From the NCBI RefSeq assembly GCF_020176955.2, contig NZ_JAIUCZ020000002.1:248001-312000 (forward strand): 64,000 bases of DNA, written 5' to 3'. Position 1 is the stretch's first letter; each line of letters starts with the position of its first letter. This document shows, piece after piece, positions 53,513-63,212 of this stretch. A program made the position numbers and the translations under genes. Origin of the DNA: Nocardia sp. alder85J. GTDB lineage: Bacteria; Actinomycetota; Actinomycetes; Mycobacteriales; Mycobacteriaceae. The notes under the pieces were generated by a model. That model saw nothing but the letters and a program-made list of their open reading frames with translations, ran no database searches and was not told where the DNA came from.

Positions 53513-56011
53513 GTGGCAGTAGGTGGTGATGGCATTCCCTCGGCAGCCGCCGGTGGATTCATCGGCAGGAAACCGGAATTGGACCGGGTCGATGCGTTGC
53601 TGTCCGGAGGCGCCCGGCTGATCACCCTCACCGGCCCCGGCGGCATCGGCAAGACCCGGCTGGCCGCGGAGGCCGCGGGCCGGGTGCACCGGCGCGACCA
53701 CGTCCCCGTCTTCTGGGCGGCGCTGGCCGAACTCGTCGCCGGAACCGGTATCGAGGACGCGGTGCGCTCCGCGGCCTCGATCGATCCTGCCGCCGGGCAC
53801 CGCCTGGAGTCCGGGGTGCCGTCGGTCACCGGCGGCGATCCCGAGGATCATCGAATCCTGGTGCTGGACAACTGCGAACACATCCTGAGCGAGGTCGGCG
53901 CCACGATCACCGCACTGCTGGAGGCAGTGCCCGGCCTGACCGTGCTGGCCACCAGCCGGGAGGCGATCGGCTGGGTGGACGAATATCTGGTCGCGGTGCC
54001 GCCGCTGTCGGTCACGCATTCGGTACAGCTGTTCCAGCAGCGCATGCAGCTCACCGGACGGCCCGCCGCCGATGCCGACCAGCTCGAGGTCATCGAGGAG
54101 ATCTGCCGGCGCGTCGACCACAATCCGCTGTTCATCCGGCTCGCGGCGGCCCGGCTGCGGTATCAGCCGCCGGCGATGGTGCTGCGCGAACTCAGCGGTG
54201 ACGACGACGATCAGCGGTTGCGCTGGTCGCACGGTCCGCGGCTGGGGGTCGAGGCCCGCCATCGCGGCGTGTACGACGTGGTGGCGTGGTCCTTCGATCT
54301 GTGCAGTCCGTGGGAACAGCTACTGCTGGAACGATTGTCGACGTTCGCGGCCGGCTACGTCACCGACGACGAGCAGACGCTGCGCAACGGCATCACCGCC
54401 GAGGCCGCGATCGCGGTGTGCGCGGACGAGACCCTGCCCGCGGCGGAGGTGCAGGCGCTGCTGGAGCGGCTGGCCGAATGCTCGCTGCTGTCAACCCATC
54501 TGAATTCCGATGTCGCGCAGTGGTATCTGGTGGAGAGCGTGCGAGTGTTCGCCCGGGACAGGCTGTCCCGGCGCGACCCGGCCGACGCCACCCGGACCGC
54601 GGCCCGGCACCGGCGTTTCTGGCGCGATCGCATCGTCGCCGGTCAGTTCATCTGGGACCGGCCGCAGGATCAGACCTGGCTGGACCGGTCACAGTCGGGC
54701 TGGGACGACATCTTCGCCGCGGTCGAGAGCGCGCTCGCCGATCCGATCGAGGCGGTGGTCGGGCTGGAGATCGCCACCGCGCTGCTGTGGATGTGGGTGC
54801 CGTTCGTGACCGTCGACGGCCCGGCGCTGACCCGGCTGACCGAGCACGCCCTCACCGCGACCGCGCCCGCCGACCTGGCGTCGCTGGACCTGCGGCTCGG
54901 CGCGATGGCGGTGCTGGGCTGGATCGCGTTGTGGGAGGGCCGGTCCCGGGAGGCCGGCCGATTGCTCGACGAGGCCGCCGCCGCCTGCGGCCCGCTGCCG
55001 CCGGACTGGCGCGACATCCCGGAGCAGGATGTCGGCCTGCCCGCCCCGGTGGAATGGATGTGGGGCACCGAACTGATGCTGACCCGCCGCGACACCCGGG
55101 CCATCCTGGTGCTCGCGCGGGCCCGCGACAAGTTCACCGCCTCCGGGGACCGGACCGGCGCCGAGGTCAGCGCCATGCTGGTCGCGATCGCCTCGGCGTT
55201 CACCGCCGCGGGCGCGCAGGCGCTGGAGGTGACCGCGAGCTATCTGGAGCGGTCGCGGTCGTCCGGCTCGGATCTGACCCGGGCGTGGGCGATGCTGGCC
55301 CGCGCGGTGGCGCTGGCCAAGAACGGCTGTGCCCGTGAGGCCATCGATCTCACCGGCGAGGTGCTCGAACACCATCTGATCGACGGCGACATGTGGACCG
55401 CGAGCCTGGCGGTCGGGGCGCGCATCGCGGCCACGACGGCCCAGCTGGCCGGATATCTCGGCGACGGTGGTGACGGCGGGCCGGAGGCGGTGCGGGTCGC
55501 GACCCGGGTGGCGCAACTGGTGGGCGCGCTGCGCACCTGCCATCGCGTGATGGGGGTGGCGATCGATCAGCTCCCGCTGCTGTCGGTCGAAATCGAGCTG
55601 GCCGCACAGGTTTCCGCGATGGTGCTGGGCGCACCGGCCTATGCCGCGGCGGAGAATCAGGGTGCCCGGCTGCGGCCGGAATTCGAGCAGTTGCGGCAGT
55701 ACGGGTTGCAGGCGCAGCCCGCCGACGAGGCGTTCGAGCCGGAGGAGCCGACCCGCTGGACCGTGCTGTCGCGCGCGGAGCGCGACGTCGCGGTGCTGGC
55801 GGCGGCCGGATGGTCCAACAGCGCCATCGCCGCGCGCCGCCGCAGTTCGGTGCGCACGGTCGACGCCCAGGTGGCCACCATCCGGCAGAAGCTGATGATC
55901 AACTCCCGCACCGAGATCATCGGTTACGTCCCCCCGGATCTGGCCGAGCGCATGCGGCTCGAGGCGCAACGCCGCCCGCGCCGGGGATCGCGGCGCGCCG
56001 GAACCGGTTAG
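53513..56011 (+). CDS. ATPase-LuxR transcriptional regulator
   Basis: An 832-residue regulator. The N-terminal NTPase has Walker A GPGGIGKT (K47) and Walker B ILVLDNCEH, followed by the winged-helix and helical ARM/TPR-like region typical of STAND regulators. The C-terminus (~residues 745-810) is a LuxR HTH (VLSRAERDVAVLAAAGWSNS, then RTVDAQVATIRQKL). STAND regulators are switched on by ligand or partner binding with ATP. It lies next to the giant-protein cluster and may control it; the inverted repeat at its start suggests autoregulation. GTG 53513 is the first start in frame; without a Shine-Dalgarno the transcript may be leaderless. Confidence 0.88.
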   Translation: MAVGGDGIPSAAAGGFIGRKPELDRVDALLSGGARLITLTGPGGIGKTRLAAEAAGRVHRRDHVPVFWAALAELVAGTGIEDAVRSAASIDPAAGHRLESGVPSVTGGDPEDHRILVLDNCEHILSEVGATITALLEAVPGLTVLATSREAIGWVDEYLVAVPPLSVTHSVQLFQQRMQLTGRPAADADQLEVIEEICRRVDHNPLFIRLAAARLRYQPPAMVLRELSGDDDDQRLRWSHGPRLGVEARHRGVYDVVAWSFDLCSPWEQLLLERLSTFAAGYVTDDEQTLRNGITAEAAIAVCADETLPAAEVQALLERLAECSLLSTHLNSDVAQWYLVESVRVFARDRLSRRDPADATRTAARHRRFWRDRIVAGQFIWDRPQDQTWLDRSQSGWDDIFAAVESALADPIEAVVGLEIATALLWMWVPFVTVDGPALTRLTEHALTATAPADLASLDLRLGAMAVLGWIALWEGRSREAGRLLDEAAAACGPLPPDWRDIPEQDVGLPAPVEWMWGTELMLTRRDTRAILVLARARDKFTASGDRTGAEVSAMLVAIASAFTAAGAQALEVTASYLERSRSSGSDLTRAWAMLARAVALAKNGCAREAIDLTGEVLEHHLIDGDMWTASLAVGARIAATTAQLAGYLGDGGDGGPEAVRVATRVAQLVGALRTCHRVMGVAIDQLPLLSVEIELAAQVSAMVLGAPAYAAAENQGARLRPEFEQLRQYGLQAQPADEAFEPEEPTRWTVLSRAERDVAVLAAAGWSNSAIAARRRSSVRTVDAQVATIRQKLMINSRTEIIGYVPPDLAERMRLEAQRRPRRGSRRAGTG

Positions 56012-56026
56012 GTCCCGGCGCGGCCG

Positions 56027-56545
56027 TCAGCAGTGGGTGGTGTCGGCCGGCGGCTGGCAGTTCCCGACGCCCATCGTGCCGTTGTTCTGGTCGTCCTGCG
56101 GCTTGCCGTCGTGCTTGCCGAACCAGAAGTTGTACATGTTGCTCAGCGCGGAGTCGACCGGGTTGACCGGGGGCGGCGGCGGGAGGACCGGCCGCGGGGC
56201 GCCCGGCTGGCCGTTGTCGTAGCCGGTGCCGACGCCGTGACCGACCACGCCGCCGTTGCCGTTGCCCGCGACACCGTGGCTGCCGCCGTGATCGTCGGTG
56301 ACGGTGTGGCTGTCGCCGTGCGCGTCGCCGACGACGTGGCTGTTGCCGTTGGTGTCGCCCACGGCATGGCTGTTGCCGTGGCTGTCGCCCACGCTGTAGC
56401 CGTTGTTGCCGCCGGAGCTGCTGTGCCCGCCGCCGAATCCACCGGTCGCGAACGACATGCCCTTGAAGCCGGCGGGAACCACCACCAGCGAACCGGCGAT
56501 CGCCGTAGCCACCGCGATTTTCTTGGCTCTGGTCGAGAGGGCCAT
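56027..56545 (-). CDS. Secreted Gly/His-repeat protein
   Basis: A 172-residue protein with a signal peptide (basic start, hydrophobic run IAVATAIAGSLVVVPAG). The mature N-terminus is Gly-rich and contains four 10-residue repeats of the type VGDSHGNSHA (residues ~52-91), giving regularly spaced His and Asp. A Pro-rich stretch and a C-terminal segment with two Cys (NCQPPADTTHC) follow. The His/Asp spacing could bind metal, but no family is recognised. It is transcribed divergently from the lysozyme-like gene and convergently with the LuxR-type gene. Confidence 0.65.
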   Translation of the reverse strand: MALSTRAKKIAVATAIAGSLVVVPAGFKGMSFATGGFGGGHSSSGGNNGYSVGDSHGNSHAVGDTNGNSHVVGDAHGDSHTVTDDHGGSHGVAGNGNGGVVGHGVGTGYDNGQPGAPRPVLPPPPPVNPVDSALSNMYNFWFGKHDGKPQDDQNNGTMGVGNCQPPADTTHC

Positions 56546-56604
56546 GGCTGCTTCTTCCTGTGTGCTGTACCGGTCGGAACCCTGACGTTCCCGATCCGTT
56601 TATC

Positions 56605-56626
56605 GTGCCGTCAGATAACGGTACAT
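56605..56626. promoter_or_regulatory. Inverted repeat Q5 in the divergent region
   Basis: GTGCCG-TCAGATAA-CGGTACAT matches the Q family. It lies between divergent genes; the following bases fit the downstream half better on the minus strand (ACGGCACGATAA, compare Q1 ACGGCACGTTAA), so it may serve the Gly/His-repeat gene. Confidence 0.45.
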
Positions 56627-56653
56627 CGAATGTGGCACCAATGCGCGGGTGCT

Positions 56654-56669
56654 TCCCCAGGCCTGGGAA
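56654..56669 (+). promoter_or_regulatory. Palindrome P8 upstream of the tail-lysozyme-like gene
   Basis: TCCCCAGGCCTGGGAA, followed after 5 bases by GATACT at 56675-56680, the same geometry as P7 and as P1 with its TAGCGT. Confidence 0.6.
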
Positions 56670-56722
56670 TGCCCGATACTCGGGTCTGAACGGACGATTG
56701 CTGAAGGCGGGGTGTTGTCGGG

Positions 56723-57808
56723 ATGGCTGCGAGCGATCCGCACTTCCACGACGTGAAGCTCGTACCACCCTCGTATGCCTCGGCCGCTCTGAAGTCCCTC
56801 ACCGCCACCGTGCAGTCCTGGCTCCAGGATTCGGTCGACCTGCTGGGCAACAACGATCCGAATCCGCCCCCGAAGCTGCTCGTGCAGCTCGAGAACAAGG
56901 GGCTGGTGACGGAGTCGGCGGGCACGGCCAAGATGGCCGACGACTACGCCGGCAAGAAGGCGCAACTGGATGCGCTGGCGGCCCAGATGACGAAGGACGA
57001 CGACGGCATCCGGACCTCCACCTACGAGGCTGGTGAGCTCGCGAACAGTACGTGGGTGACGATCAAGGGGCGTATCGGCGAGCTACAGGCGACCTTGAGC
57101 GACCCCGAGAACAATGTGCCGATCGTGGACAAGAAGACGGGCGCGAAATATCTGCCCGCCGCGGTGGAGGCGAAGCTGACGAATGCCCTGATCGCGGCCG
57201 TGACGGACGTGTCCGATGACCTCGACACCACCTATAACCAGTTCCAGGAGAAGTCGAAGGTCATGAGCGGCGCGGACTCCGGCGCCTCGCCGTCCGCTCC
57301 CTCGCTCCCGGCGGGAACCGCCTCGGCGAGCCCGCAGGAGATCTCCGGCGGCCAGAAGGTCAAGGCCCAGGAGATCTACGACTATCTGATCAAGCAGTAC
57401 CACCTGACCCCCGCGCAGGCCGCGGGCATCGTCGGCAACATGCAGACCGAATCCGGCTTCGACACCGGCGCTTGGAATTCCAAGGAGGGCGCACTCGGCC
57501 TGTGCCAGTGGGAGGGCGGTCGGCTCGACGGCCTGAAGGCGTTCGCGAAGGCCAACGGCACGTCGGTCACGGATTGGAAGACACAGGTCGATTACGCGAT
57601 GAGCGAGTTGCAGGGCAAACAGCCGCAGTACTTCTCGGCCTCACAGGCCGCGAAGGCACGGACGGCATTGCAGGCGTCGTCCAGTTCGGCCGGCGGATCC
57701 GCGATCTCGTGGGCCGCTGACTACGAGATCTGCGCGCCCGAGTCGTACGCTCAGCGGGTGGCCAATGCGAACAACCTCTCGTCCACGCTGGTGACCACAT
57801 CGGCCTGA
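56723..57808 (+). CDS. Helical N-terminus plus phage tail-lysozyme-like domain
   Basis: A 361-residue protein without signal peptide. Residues 1-180 are helical and polar, similar in character to ESX substrates or EspA-type proteins. A Ser/Ala/Pro linker (residues ~185-210) precedes a tail-lysozyme-like domain (~215-340): AAGIVGNMQTESGFDTGAWN, then GLCQWEGGRLDGL, with a catalytic Glu candidate in the ESGF motif. Expected activity: cleavage of peptidoglycan glycan strands. The absence of a Sec signal and the shared palindrome suggest ESX export. The equivalent ESX-2 locus of M. tuberculosis also carries a lysozyme-like gene (Rv3896c). Confidence 0.8.
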   Translation: MAASDPHFHDVKLVPPSYASAALKSLTATVQSWLQDSVDLLGNNDPNPPPKLLVQLENKGLVTESAGTAKMADDYAGKKAQLDALAAQMTKDDDGIRTSTYEAGELANSTWVTIKGRIGELQATLSDPENNVPIVDKKTGAKYLPAAVEAKLTNALIAAVTDVSDDLDTTYNQFQEKSKVMSGADSGASPSAPSLPAGTASASPQEISGGQKVKAQEIYDYLIKQYHLTPAQAAGIVGNMQTESGFDTGAWNSKEGALGLCQWEGGRLDGLKAFAKANGTSVTDWKTQVDYAMSELQGKQPQYFSASQAAKARTALQASSSSAGGSAISWAADYEICAPESYAQRVANANNLSSTLVTTSA

Positions 57809-57810
57809 GT

Positions 57811-58944
57811 TCAACCGCCGGTCGACCACGAATCGTTGGACTTCAGCGCCACCAGCAGCAGCCGCACGGCCGCGACACGCCGTTGTTTCCCGGGTAGTTC
57901 GTCCAGCGCGCATTCCGGATCGGCGGGCGGGCCCAGATGCGTGCAGCCGCGCGGACAGTCCTCGATGGCGTCCGACAGGTCGGCGAAGGCGTGGATCAGA
58001 TCATCGACGGTGATGTGGGCCAGCCCGAAGGACCGCACCCCGGGGGTGTCGATCACCCAGCCGCCGCCGGGCAGCGACAGCGCCACCGACTGGGTCGAGG
58101 TGTGCCGTCCCTTGCCGACGCCGGACACCTCGCCCACCGCCCGATCCGCATCCGGCACCAGCCGGTTCACCAGTGTCGACTTGCCGACCCCGGAATGTCC
58201 CAGCAGTGCGGTGAGCTTGTCGTGCAACAACTCCCGGATCGGTTCCAGCGGATCGTCGCGGCCGCCGTGCACGATGGTCAGATCGAGATCGGTGAATTCC
58301 GAGGCGAATTCGGACTCACCCGCCAGATCGTGCTTGGTCAGGCACAGAATCGGTTGTAGCCCACCGGCATACGCGGCCACCATGGCCCGCTCCACGAATC
58401 CGGTGCGCGGCGGCGGATCGGCCAGCGCCACCACGATGAACAGCTGCTCCGCGTTGCCGACCACCACCCGCTCGAACGGATCGGTGTCGTCGGCGGTGCG
58501 GCGCAACACCGTTCGCCGCTCGGCCACCCGCACGATCCGAGCCAGGCTGTCCGGCCGGCCGGACAGGTCGCCCACCAGATCCACGTTGTCGCCCACCACG
58601 ATCGGCGTGCGTCCCAATTCGCGCGCCCGCATCGCCACCACCCGCCGGTAGCCGTCCGGCGTCGCCGGGGCGCCGGGATTCACCCCGCCGTCGGATCCGG
58701 CGGTCGCACCGACATCCGATGTGACGGCACCGTCGGCCTCCGACACCTCGGCGTCGACCTCGTCGGTCAGCACACAGCTCCAGCGTCCCCGGTCGACGGC
58801 AACGACCATGCCCGGCACCGCATCCCGGTGTTCCGGCCGGGTCTTGGTGCGCGGCCGCGAGCCCCTGCCCGGGCGGACCCGGGCATCGGACTCGTCGTAC
58901 TCGCGCCGCCTCAGGAGGTGGATCCCGTCAGCATGCCCTCCCAC
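57811..58944 (-). CDS. rsgA: RsgA, ribosome small-subunit-dependent GTPase
   Basis: Late 30S assembly GTPase with circularly permuted GTP motifs. Visible in order: OB fold, G4 LTKHDL, G1 [10 protein letters not shown]2 region GRHTSTQ, G3 DTPGVRSFG, then the zinc site [16 protein letters not shown]. The family start [20 protein letters not shown] is reached soon after aroA ends. The exact start is uncertain: GTG at 58944 overlaps aroA by 34 bases; no ATG stands nearer. The frame is open far upstream inside aroA. An insert of about 30 residues ([20 protein letters not shown]) lengthens the OB region. It lies directly after aroA, probably co-transcribed. Confidence 0.93.
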   Translation of the reverse strand: MGGHADGIHLLRRREYDESDARVRPGRGSRPRTKTRPEHRDAVPGMVVAVDRGRWSCVLTDEVDAEVSEADGAVTSDVGATAGSDGGVNPGAPATPDGYRRVVAMRARELGRTPIVVGDNVDLVGDLSGRPDSLARIVRVAERRTVLRRTADDTDPFERVVVGNAEQLFIVVALADPPPRTGFVERAMVAAYAGGLQPILCLTKHDLAGESEFASEFTDLDLTIVHGGRDDPLEPIRELLHDKLTALLGHSGVGKSTLVNRLVPDADRAVGEVSGVGKGRHTSTQSVALSLPGGGWVIDTPGVRSFGLAHITVDDLIHAFADLSDAIEDCPRGCTHLGPPADPECALDELPGKQRRVAAVRLLLVALKSNDSWSTGG

Positions 58945-60203
58945 AGCTGCACGAAATTCGGCAGCGTCTTCCCGGTGGTGCCGATGTCCTCGATCCGGAC
59001 CCCGGGCACGACCAGCCCGAGAATCGCTCCGGCAGTGGCCATCCGGTGATCGGCGTAGGAATGCCAGTCGCCGCCGGACAGTGTCGTGGGCACGATGTAG
59101 AGCCCGTCGTCGGTCTCGTCGACCTTGCCGCCGAGCCGGTTGATCTCGGTGGCCAGCGCCGCCAGCCGGTCGGTCTCGTGCCCGCGCAGATGGGCGATGC
59201 CGCGCAGCCGCGACGGCGAATCCGCCAGGGCCGCCAGGGCCGCCACCGTCGGCGTCAACTCGCCCACGTCGTGCAGGTCGATATCGATGCCCGCCAGCCG
59301 CTCCGGACCGCGCACCACCAGCTTGCCGTCGCCGCGCCGGGTCTCCGCGCCCATCCGCACCAGGATCTCCCGGATCACGTCGCCGGGCTGGGTGGTCAGC
59401 TGCGGCCAGTACGGGACGGTGACCACGCCGCCGGTGACCGCGGCGGCGGCCAGGAACGGCGTCGCGTTCGACAGATCCGGCTCCACCTCCCAGTCCACGC
59501 CGTGGATCGGGCCGGGCTGCACCGTCCACACCTGCGGCTCGCGCGGGTCGGTCGGCGCCTCCACCACCACATCGGCCTGCCGCAGCATCTGCACGGTCAT
59601 CTCGATGTGCGGCATCGACGGCAGCGGCGCGCCCTCGTGGTGGACGGTCAGCCCCTGCTCGAAGCGGGCCGCCGACAGCAGCAGCCCGGACACGAACTGC
59701 GAGGAGCCCGACGCGTCGATCCGCACCGGCCCGCCGCGCACCGCGCCGGTCCCGTGCACCACGAACGGCAGCGCATCGCCGTCGACGTCGACCCCGAGCC
59801 CGCGCAGCGCCTCCAGAATGGTGCCGAGCGGCCGCAGCTTGGCCTGTTCGTCGCCGTAGAAGGCCACATCGCCCTGCGCGAGCGCGGCCACCGGCGGCAC
59901 GAAGCGCATCACGGTGCCCGCGAGCCCGCAGTCGACGGTGGCGCTGCCCAGCGGCCGCGGTGTCACGGTCAGCTGGTCACCGTCCCCCTCGATCGCGGCG
60001 CCCATGGCACGCAGCGCCTCGATCATGAGATTGGTGTCGCGGCTGCGCAGGGCGCCGCGAATGGCGGACGGGCGATCGGCGAGCGCGGCCAGGATCAGCG
60101 CCCGGTTGGTGATCGACTTCGACCCCGGCAGCGTGACGGTCGCATGCACGGGACTGCTGGAATGGGGTGCGGGCCAGAAACTCACCCTCCCATCTTTACT
60201 CAT
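58911..60203 (-). CDS. aroA: AroA, 3-phosphoshikimate 1-carboxyvinyltransferase (EPSP synthase)
   Basis: A 430-residue enzyme of the shikimate pathway, joining shikimate-3-phosphate and PEP to EPSP in the cytosol. Motifs: [14 protein letters not shown] (Lys and Ser for substrate binding), [38 protein letters not shown] and [11 protein letters not shown]. The length is normal for the actinobacterial form. ATG 60203 is preferred; a TTG at 60218 is in frame 15 bases upstream. The order aroA-rsgA is that of M. tuberculosis Rv3227-Rv3228. Confidence 0.96.
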   Translation of the reverse strand: MSKDGRVSFWPAPHSSSPVHATVTLPGSKSITNRALILAALADRPSAIRGALRSRDTNLMIEALRAMGAAIEGDGDQLTVTPRPLGSATVDCGLAGTVMRFVPPVAALAQGDVAFYGDEQAKLRPLGTILEALRGLGVDVDGDALPFVVHGTGAVRGGPVRIDASGSSQFVSGLLLSAARFEQGLTVHHEGAPLPSMPHIEMTVQMLRQADVVVEAPTDPREPQVWTVQPGPIHGVDWEVEPDLSNATPFLAAAAVTGGVVTVPYWPQLTTQPGDVIREILVRMGAETRRGDGKLVVRGPERLAGIDIDLHDVGELTPTVAALAALADSPSRLRGIAHLRGHETDRLAALATEINRLGGKVDETDDGLYIVPTTLSGGDWHSYADHRMATAGAILGLVVPGVRIEDIGTTGKTLPNFVQLWEGMLTGSTS

Positions 60204-60242
60204 CAACCGGACGTCCAACCCATACGGTCCCCAACTCGTGCG

Positions 60243-61745
60243 CTACTTGTGCCGGCCGTGCAGCAGCGGGACCACCCGCCGCAGCAGCTTCATGGTCCGC
60301 TCGGTCCGCGTGTAGCTCAGCAGCGCCATGCCGGGAATCGTGAAGCGCTGCACCGCGATCGAGTGCGCGCGGCTGAATTCCAGCAGGCCGGGGGCGCCGT
60401 GGATGCGCCCGATCCCGGAGTCGCCGACGCCGCCGAAGGGGAGCGCGGAAATGGCCGCGAAGCCGAGCACCGAGTTGACCGAGGTGGCGCCGACACGCAG
60501 CCGGCGGGCGATCTCCAGGCCGTGCCTGCGGGAGTAGACCGCCGAGCCCAGGCCGTAATTCGACGAGTTGGCCAATTCGACCGCCTCGTCGATGCCGTTC
60601 ACCGTGCGGATGGTGACCGTCGGCCCGAAGGTCTCCTCGGCGACCGCGGCCGAATTCTCGTCGACGTCGACCAGGACGACCGGGTCGATGTACGGCGCCC
60701 GGACCGATTCGGGGCCGCCGAGCACGGCACGGCCGCCGTTCTTCAGGGCGTCCTCGATGTGGCGGCGGACGATATCGATCTGGCTCGGCATCGTCATCGG
60801 GCCGTAGGAGGCGTCCGCGTCCGACCCGGGGCGGATCGTGGACAGGATGCGCTTCACCTCGGCCACGAACGGCTCGCTGATCGACTTGTCGACGTAGACG
60901 CGTTCCACCCCCGCGCAGGTCTGGCCGCTGTTCATGGTGGCGCCGTAGGCGACGGCGTCGGCGGCCGCGGTGATGTCCGCGTCCGCGGCGACCACGACCG
61001 CGTCCTTGCCGCCGCACTCCAGCAGCACCGGGGTGAGGTCGGCGGCCGCCGCGGCCATGATCTTCTTGCCGGTGGCGGTGGAGCCGGTGAACGCGATCTT
61101 GTCGACCCCGGCGTGCACCAGCGCCGCGCCGGTGGCGCCGTACCCGTTGACGGTGACGAACACCCCGTCCGGCAGTTCCGGATTGGCCTCGGCGAACAGC
61201 GCGGCCAGATAGTTGCCGATGGTGGTGGAGTATTCACTCGGCTTGAACACCACTGTGTTGCCCGCGGCCAGCGCGTACGCGATGGAGCCGTTGGGGGTGT
61301 AGACGGGGTAGTTCCACGGGCCGATGATCCCGATCACGCCCAGCGGCCGATATTCCAGATGCGCCGCGAAATTGGCCATCAGCGCGCCGGGGGAGACCCG
61401 CTTGGGCTTCAGGACCTTCTCGGCGTTCTTGGCGGACCACGAGATGTGCTCCAGCGCCAGCATCAGCTCCAGGAAGGCGTCGTCGCGGGGTTTGCCGTTC
61501 TCGGCGTGGATCAGATCGCAGAATTCGTCGGCCTTGGCCGTGATGCGGGTGGCCCAGCGCAGCAGATGCTTCTTGCGCTGGTCGAAGCTCAGCCCGCTCC
61601 AGATCACGGCCGCGGCGCGGGCCTTGGCCACCGCCGCGCGGACCGCCTGCTCGTCGGCGACGGGATGGGTGGCGACGGTGTCGCCGGTGGCCGGGTCGAC
61701 CGAGGTCAGAACGGAGGTGTCCTGTGCGGATTCGGTGGTGGACAT
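60243..61745 (-). CDS. NAD(P)-dependent aldehyde dehydrogenase
   Basis: A 500-residue enzyme of the ALDH superfamily. The catalytic Cys277 (GQTCAGVER) and general base Glu243 (LLECGGKDA) have the usual 34-residue spacing. GPWNYP, FTGSTATGKK and PFGGVGDSGIG complete the fold. Closest in style to succinic semialdehyde or broad-range aldehyde dehydrogenases; the substrate cannot be read from the sequence. The hydrophobic/basic C-terminus (LLSYTRTERTMKLLRRVVPL) may touch the membrane. ATG 61745 has AAGGGG about 8 bases ahead; the frame is open 42 bases further. Confidence 0.92.
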   Translation of the reverse strand: MSTTESAQDTSVLTSVDPATGDTVATHPVADEQAVRAAVAKARAAAVIWSGLSFDQRKKHLLRWATRITAKADEFCDLIHAENGKPRDDAFLELMLALEHISWSAKNAEKVLKPKRVSPGALMANFAAHLEYRPLGVIGIIGPWNYPVYTPNGSIAYALAAGNTVVFKPSEYSTTIGNYLAALFAEANPELPDGVFVTVNGYGATGAALVHAGVDKIAFTGSTATGKKIMAAAAADLTPVLLECGGKDAVVVAADADITAAADAVAYGATMNSGQTCAGVERVYVDKSISEPFVAEVKRILSTIRPGSDADASYGPMTMPSQIDIVRRHIEDALKNGGRAVLGGPESVRAPYIDPVVLVDVDENSAAVAEETFGPTVTIRTVNGIDEAVELANSSNYGLGSAVYSRRHGLEIARRLRVGATSVNSVLGFAAISALPFGGVGDSGIGRIHGAPGLLEFSRAHSIAVQRFTIPGMALLSYTRTERTMKLLRRVVPLLHGRHK

Positions 61746-61908
61746 GCGGCAACCCCTTGTACGACGATGTTGGCTCGAAACTCCCACACCATAGAAGTGA
61801 TGTCAACTGCCCGCAGATGCATTTCCGGCCATTCTGACGGACCGCTTTCCGGCACCGCGCGGACCCGATCAACCGGCCGCGCCGGCCCTCGGTGGCAGCA
61901 TGGGAGAT

Positions 61909-62703
61909 ATGTGCGGCAGATACGCGACCACCACCAACCCGGCCCGGCTGGCCGCCGAACTCGACGCTCTGGACGAGACCGGCGATCGGCCCGACCCGAA
62001 ATACGCCGGTCCCAACTACAACGTGGCGCCCACCAACCAGGTGCTGACCGTGGTCGAGCGGCACGGTCACGAGACGGAGGCGAGCGGCGAGGACGAGCCG
62101 CGGCTGCGCGTCCGCCGGATGCGCTGGGGTCTGATCCCGTTGTGGGCCAAGGCTGCCGAACCCGGCGTCCCGGCCAAGGGCAAGCCGCTGTTCAATGCCC
62201 GTGCCGACACCGCCGCGACCACCGCCTCCTTCCGTGACGCGGTGAAGAAGCGGCGCTGCCTGGTCCCGATGGACGGCTGGTACGAATGGGTGGTCGAGGG
62301 CGAGGCGACCGCGAAGGGCAAGGCCGTCAAGCAGCCTTGGTACATGGCCCACGCGGACGGCTCCACCCTGTACATGGCGGGCCTGTGGTCGGTCTGGCGC
62401 GATCGTGACCACAGCGAGCTGCCGCCGATCCTGTCCTGCACCATCCTCACCACCGACGCGGTCGGCGATCTCACCCGCATCCACGACCGGATGCCGCTGC
62501 CGATGCCCCGCGAACACTGGTCCGCCTGGCTGGACCCGGATCACCCGGCCCCACGCGAACTGCTGGAAACCCCTGCCGTGCAAGCGATTTCCGATATCGT
62601 CGCGCGGCCGGTGTCACCGCTGGTGAACAGCGTCCGCAACAACGGCCCGGAACTGCTGGAATCGCCCGCCGGCGGTGGTTCCGGGCAGTTGAGCTTCCGC
62701 TAG
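61909..62703 (+). CDS. SRAP-domain protein (YedK/HMCES-type abasic-site crosslinker)
   Basis: A 264-residue SRAP protein. These cover abasic sites in single-stranded DNA by forming a thiazolidine link through Cys2, exposed after Met removal. Cys2 (MCGRYA), N38 (YNVAPTNQ), E126 (GWYEW) and H192 (IHDRMP) are the expected active-site set. The need for Cys2 decides the start: ATG 61909, not the in-frame ATG 61900. Insertions around residues 45-60 and 130-140 are seen in actinobacterial members. It is transcribed divergently from the aldehyde dehydrogenase. Confidence 0.94.
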   Translation: MCGRYATTTNPARLAAELDALDETGDRPDPKYAGPNYNVAPTNQVLTVVERHGHETEASGEDEPRLRVRRMRWGLIPLWAKAAEPGVPAKGKPLFNARADTAATTASFRDAVKKRRCLVPMDGWYEWVVEGEATAKGKAVKQPWYMAHADGSTLYMAGLWSVWRDRDHSELPPILSCTILTTDAVGDLTRIHDRMPLPMPREHWSAWLDPDHPAPRELLETPAVQAISDIVARPVSPLVNSVRNNGPELLESPAGGGSGQLSFR

Positions 62704-62750
62704 CCGCGGCGGCCGGGGGCGCGCGCCCGCCGGCCGGTCGGCGCGTGGTC

Positions 62751-63044
62751 CTACAGTTCGCACTTCATCGAGGGAGTGACGATGTTCAGGGCGCACTTGA
62801 ACAGGCTCGCGCCCAGATCCATCGTCTTGCTGAGCGCGTTGTTGCCGAGCTTCTCGGCCTTCTCGGGGGCCTTCTCGAGCCGCTTGTCCTGCGGCGGCTG
62901 CTGCTGTTGCGGCTGACCCGGTTGCGCCTGGACATCGCCGAGCGGGAACTGGTTGTCGGCGAGCGCGGTACCGGATCCCAGGGCGAGGATCACACCACCG
63001 GCAACGGCGACGACCATGGTGCGGAAACGTTGTCGGCCGGACAT
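62751..63044 (-). CDS. Small secreted protein
   Basis: A 97-residue protein with a signal peptide (RQRFRTMVVAVAGGVILALG, then TALADN with cleavage after ALA). The mature part is Gln/Pro-rich at first and ends in a short helical segment with two Cys (FKCALN and MKCEL). Function unknown. It lies between the SRAP gene (converging) and the terminator of the drug exporter. Confidence 0.65.
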   Translation of the reverse strand: MSGRQRFRTMVVAVAGGVILALGSGTALADNQFPLGDVQAQPGQPQQQQPPQDKRLEKAPEKAEKLGNNALSKTMDLGASLFKCALNIVTPSMKCEL

Positions 63045-63162
63045 TTCTGCATCACATCCTCACAATCGAGACGATTCGGGCCAGCCAAGTAACGCACACC
63101 CGGGGCGCGAACCTGGTGATTGGCTGTGTGTCCGCGTGTCCCGGCGTGCGGCCCCGGCACGG

Positions 63163-63200
63163 CGATGCCCCGTCGTTCCGGCTGGAACGACGGGGCATCG
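63163..63200 (-). terminator. Terminator of the drug-exporter gene
   Basis: A perfect 17-bp stem (63163-63179 with 63184-63200, loop GGCT) lies 12 bases past the stop of the minus-strand exporter. Confidence 0.85.
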
Positions 63201-63212
63201 ACGGAAGAGGAC

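Noticed and set aside
58945..59529. Upstream extension of the rsgA frame
   Set aside because: It lies wholly inside aroA and shows no RsgA similarity before the YDESD segment.
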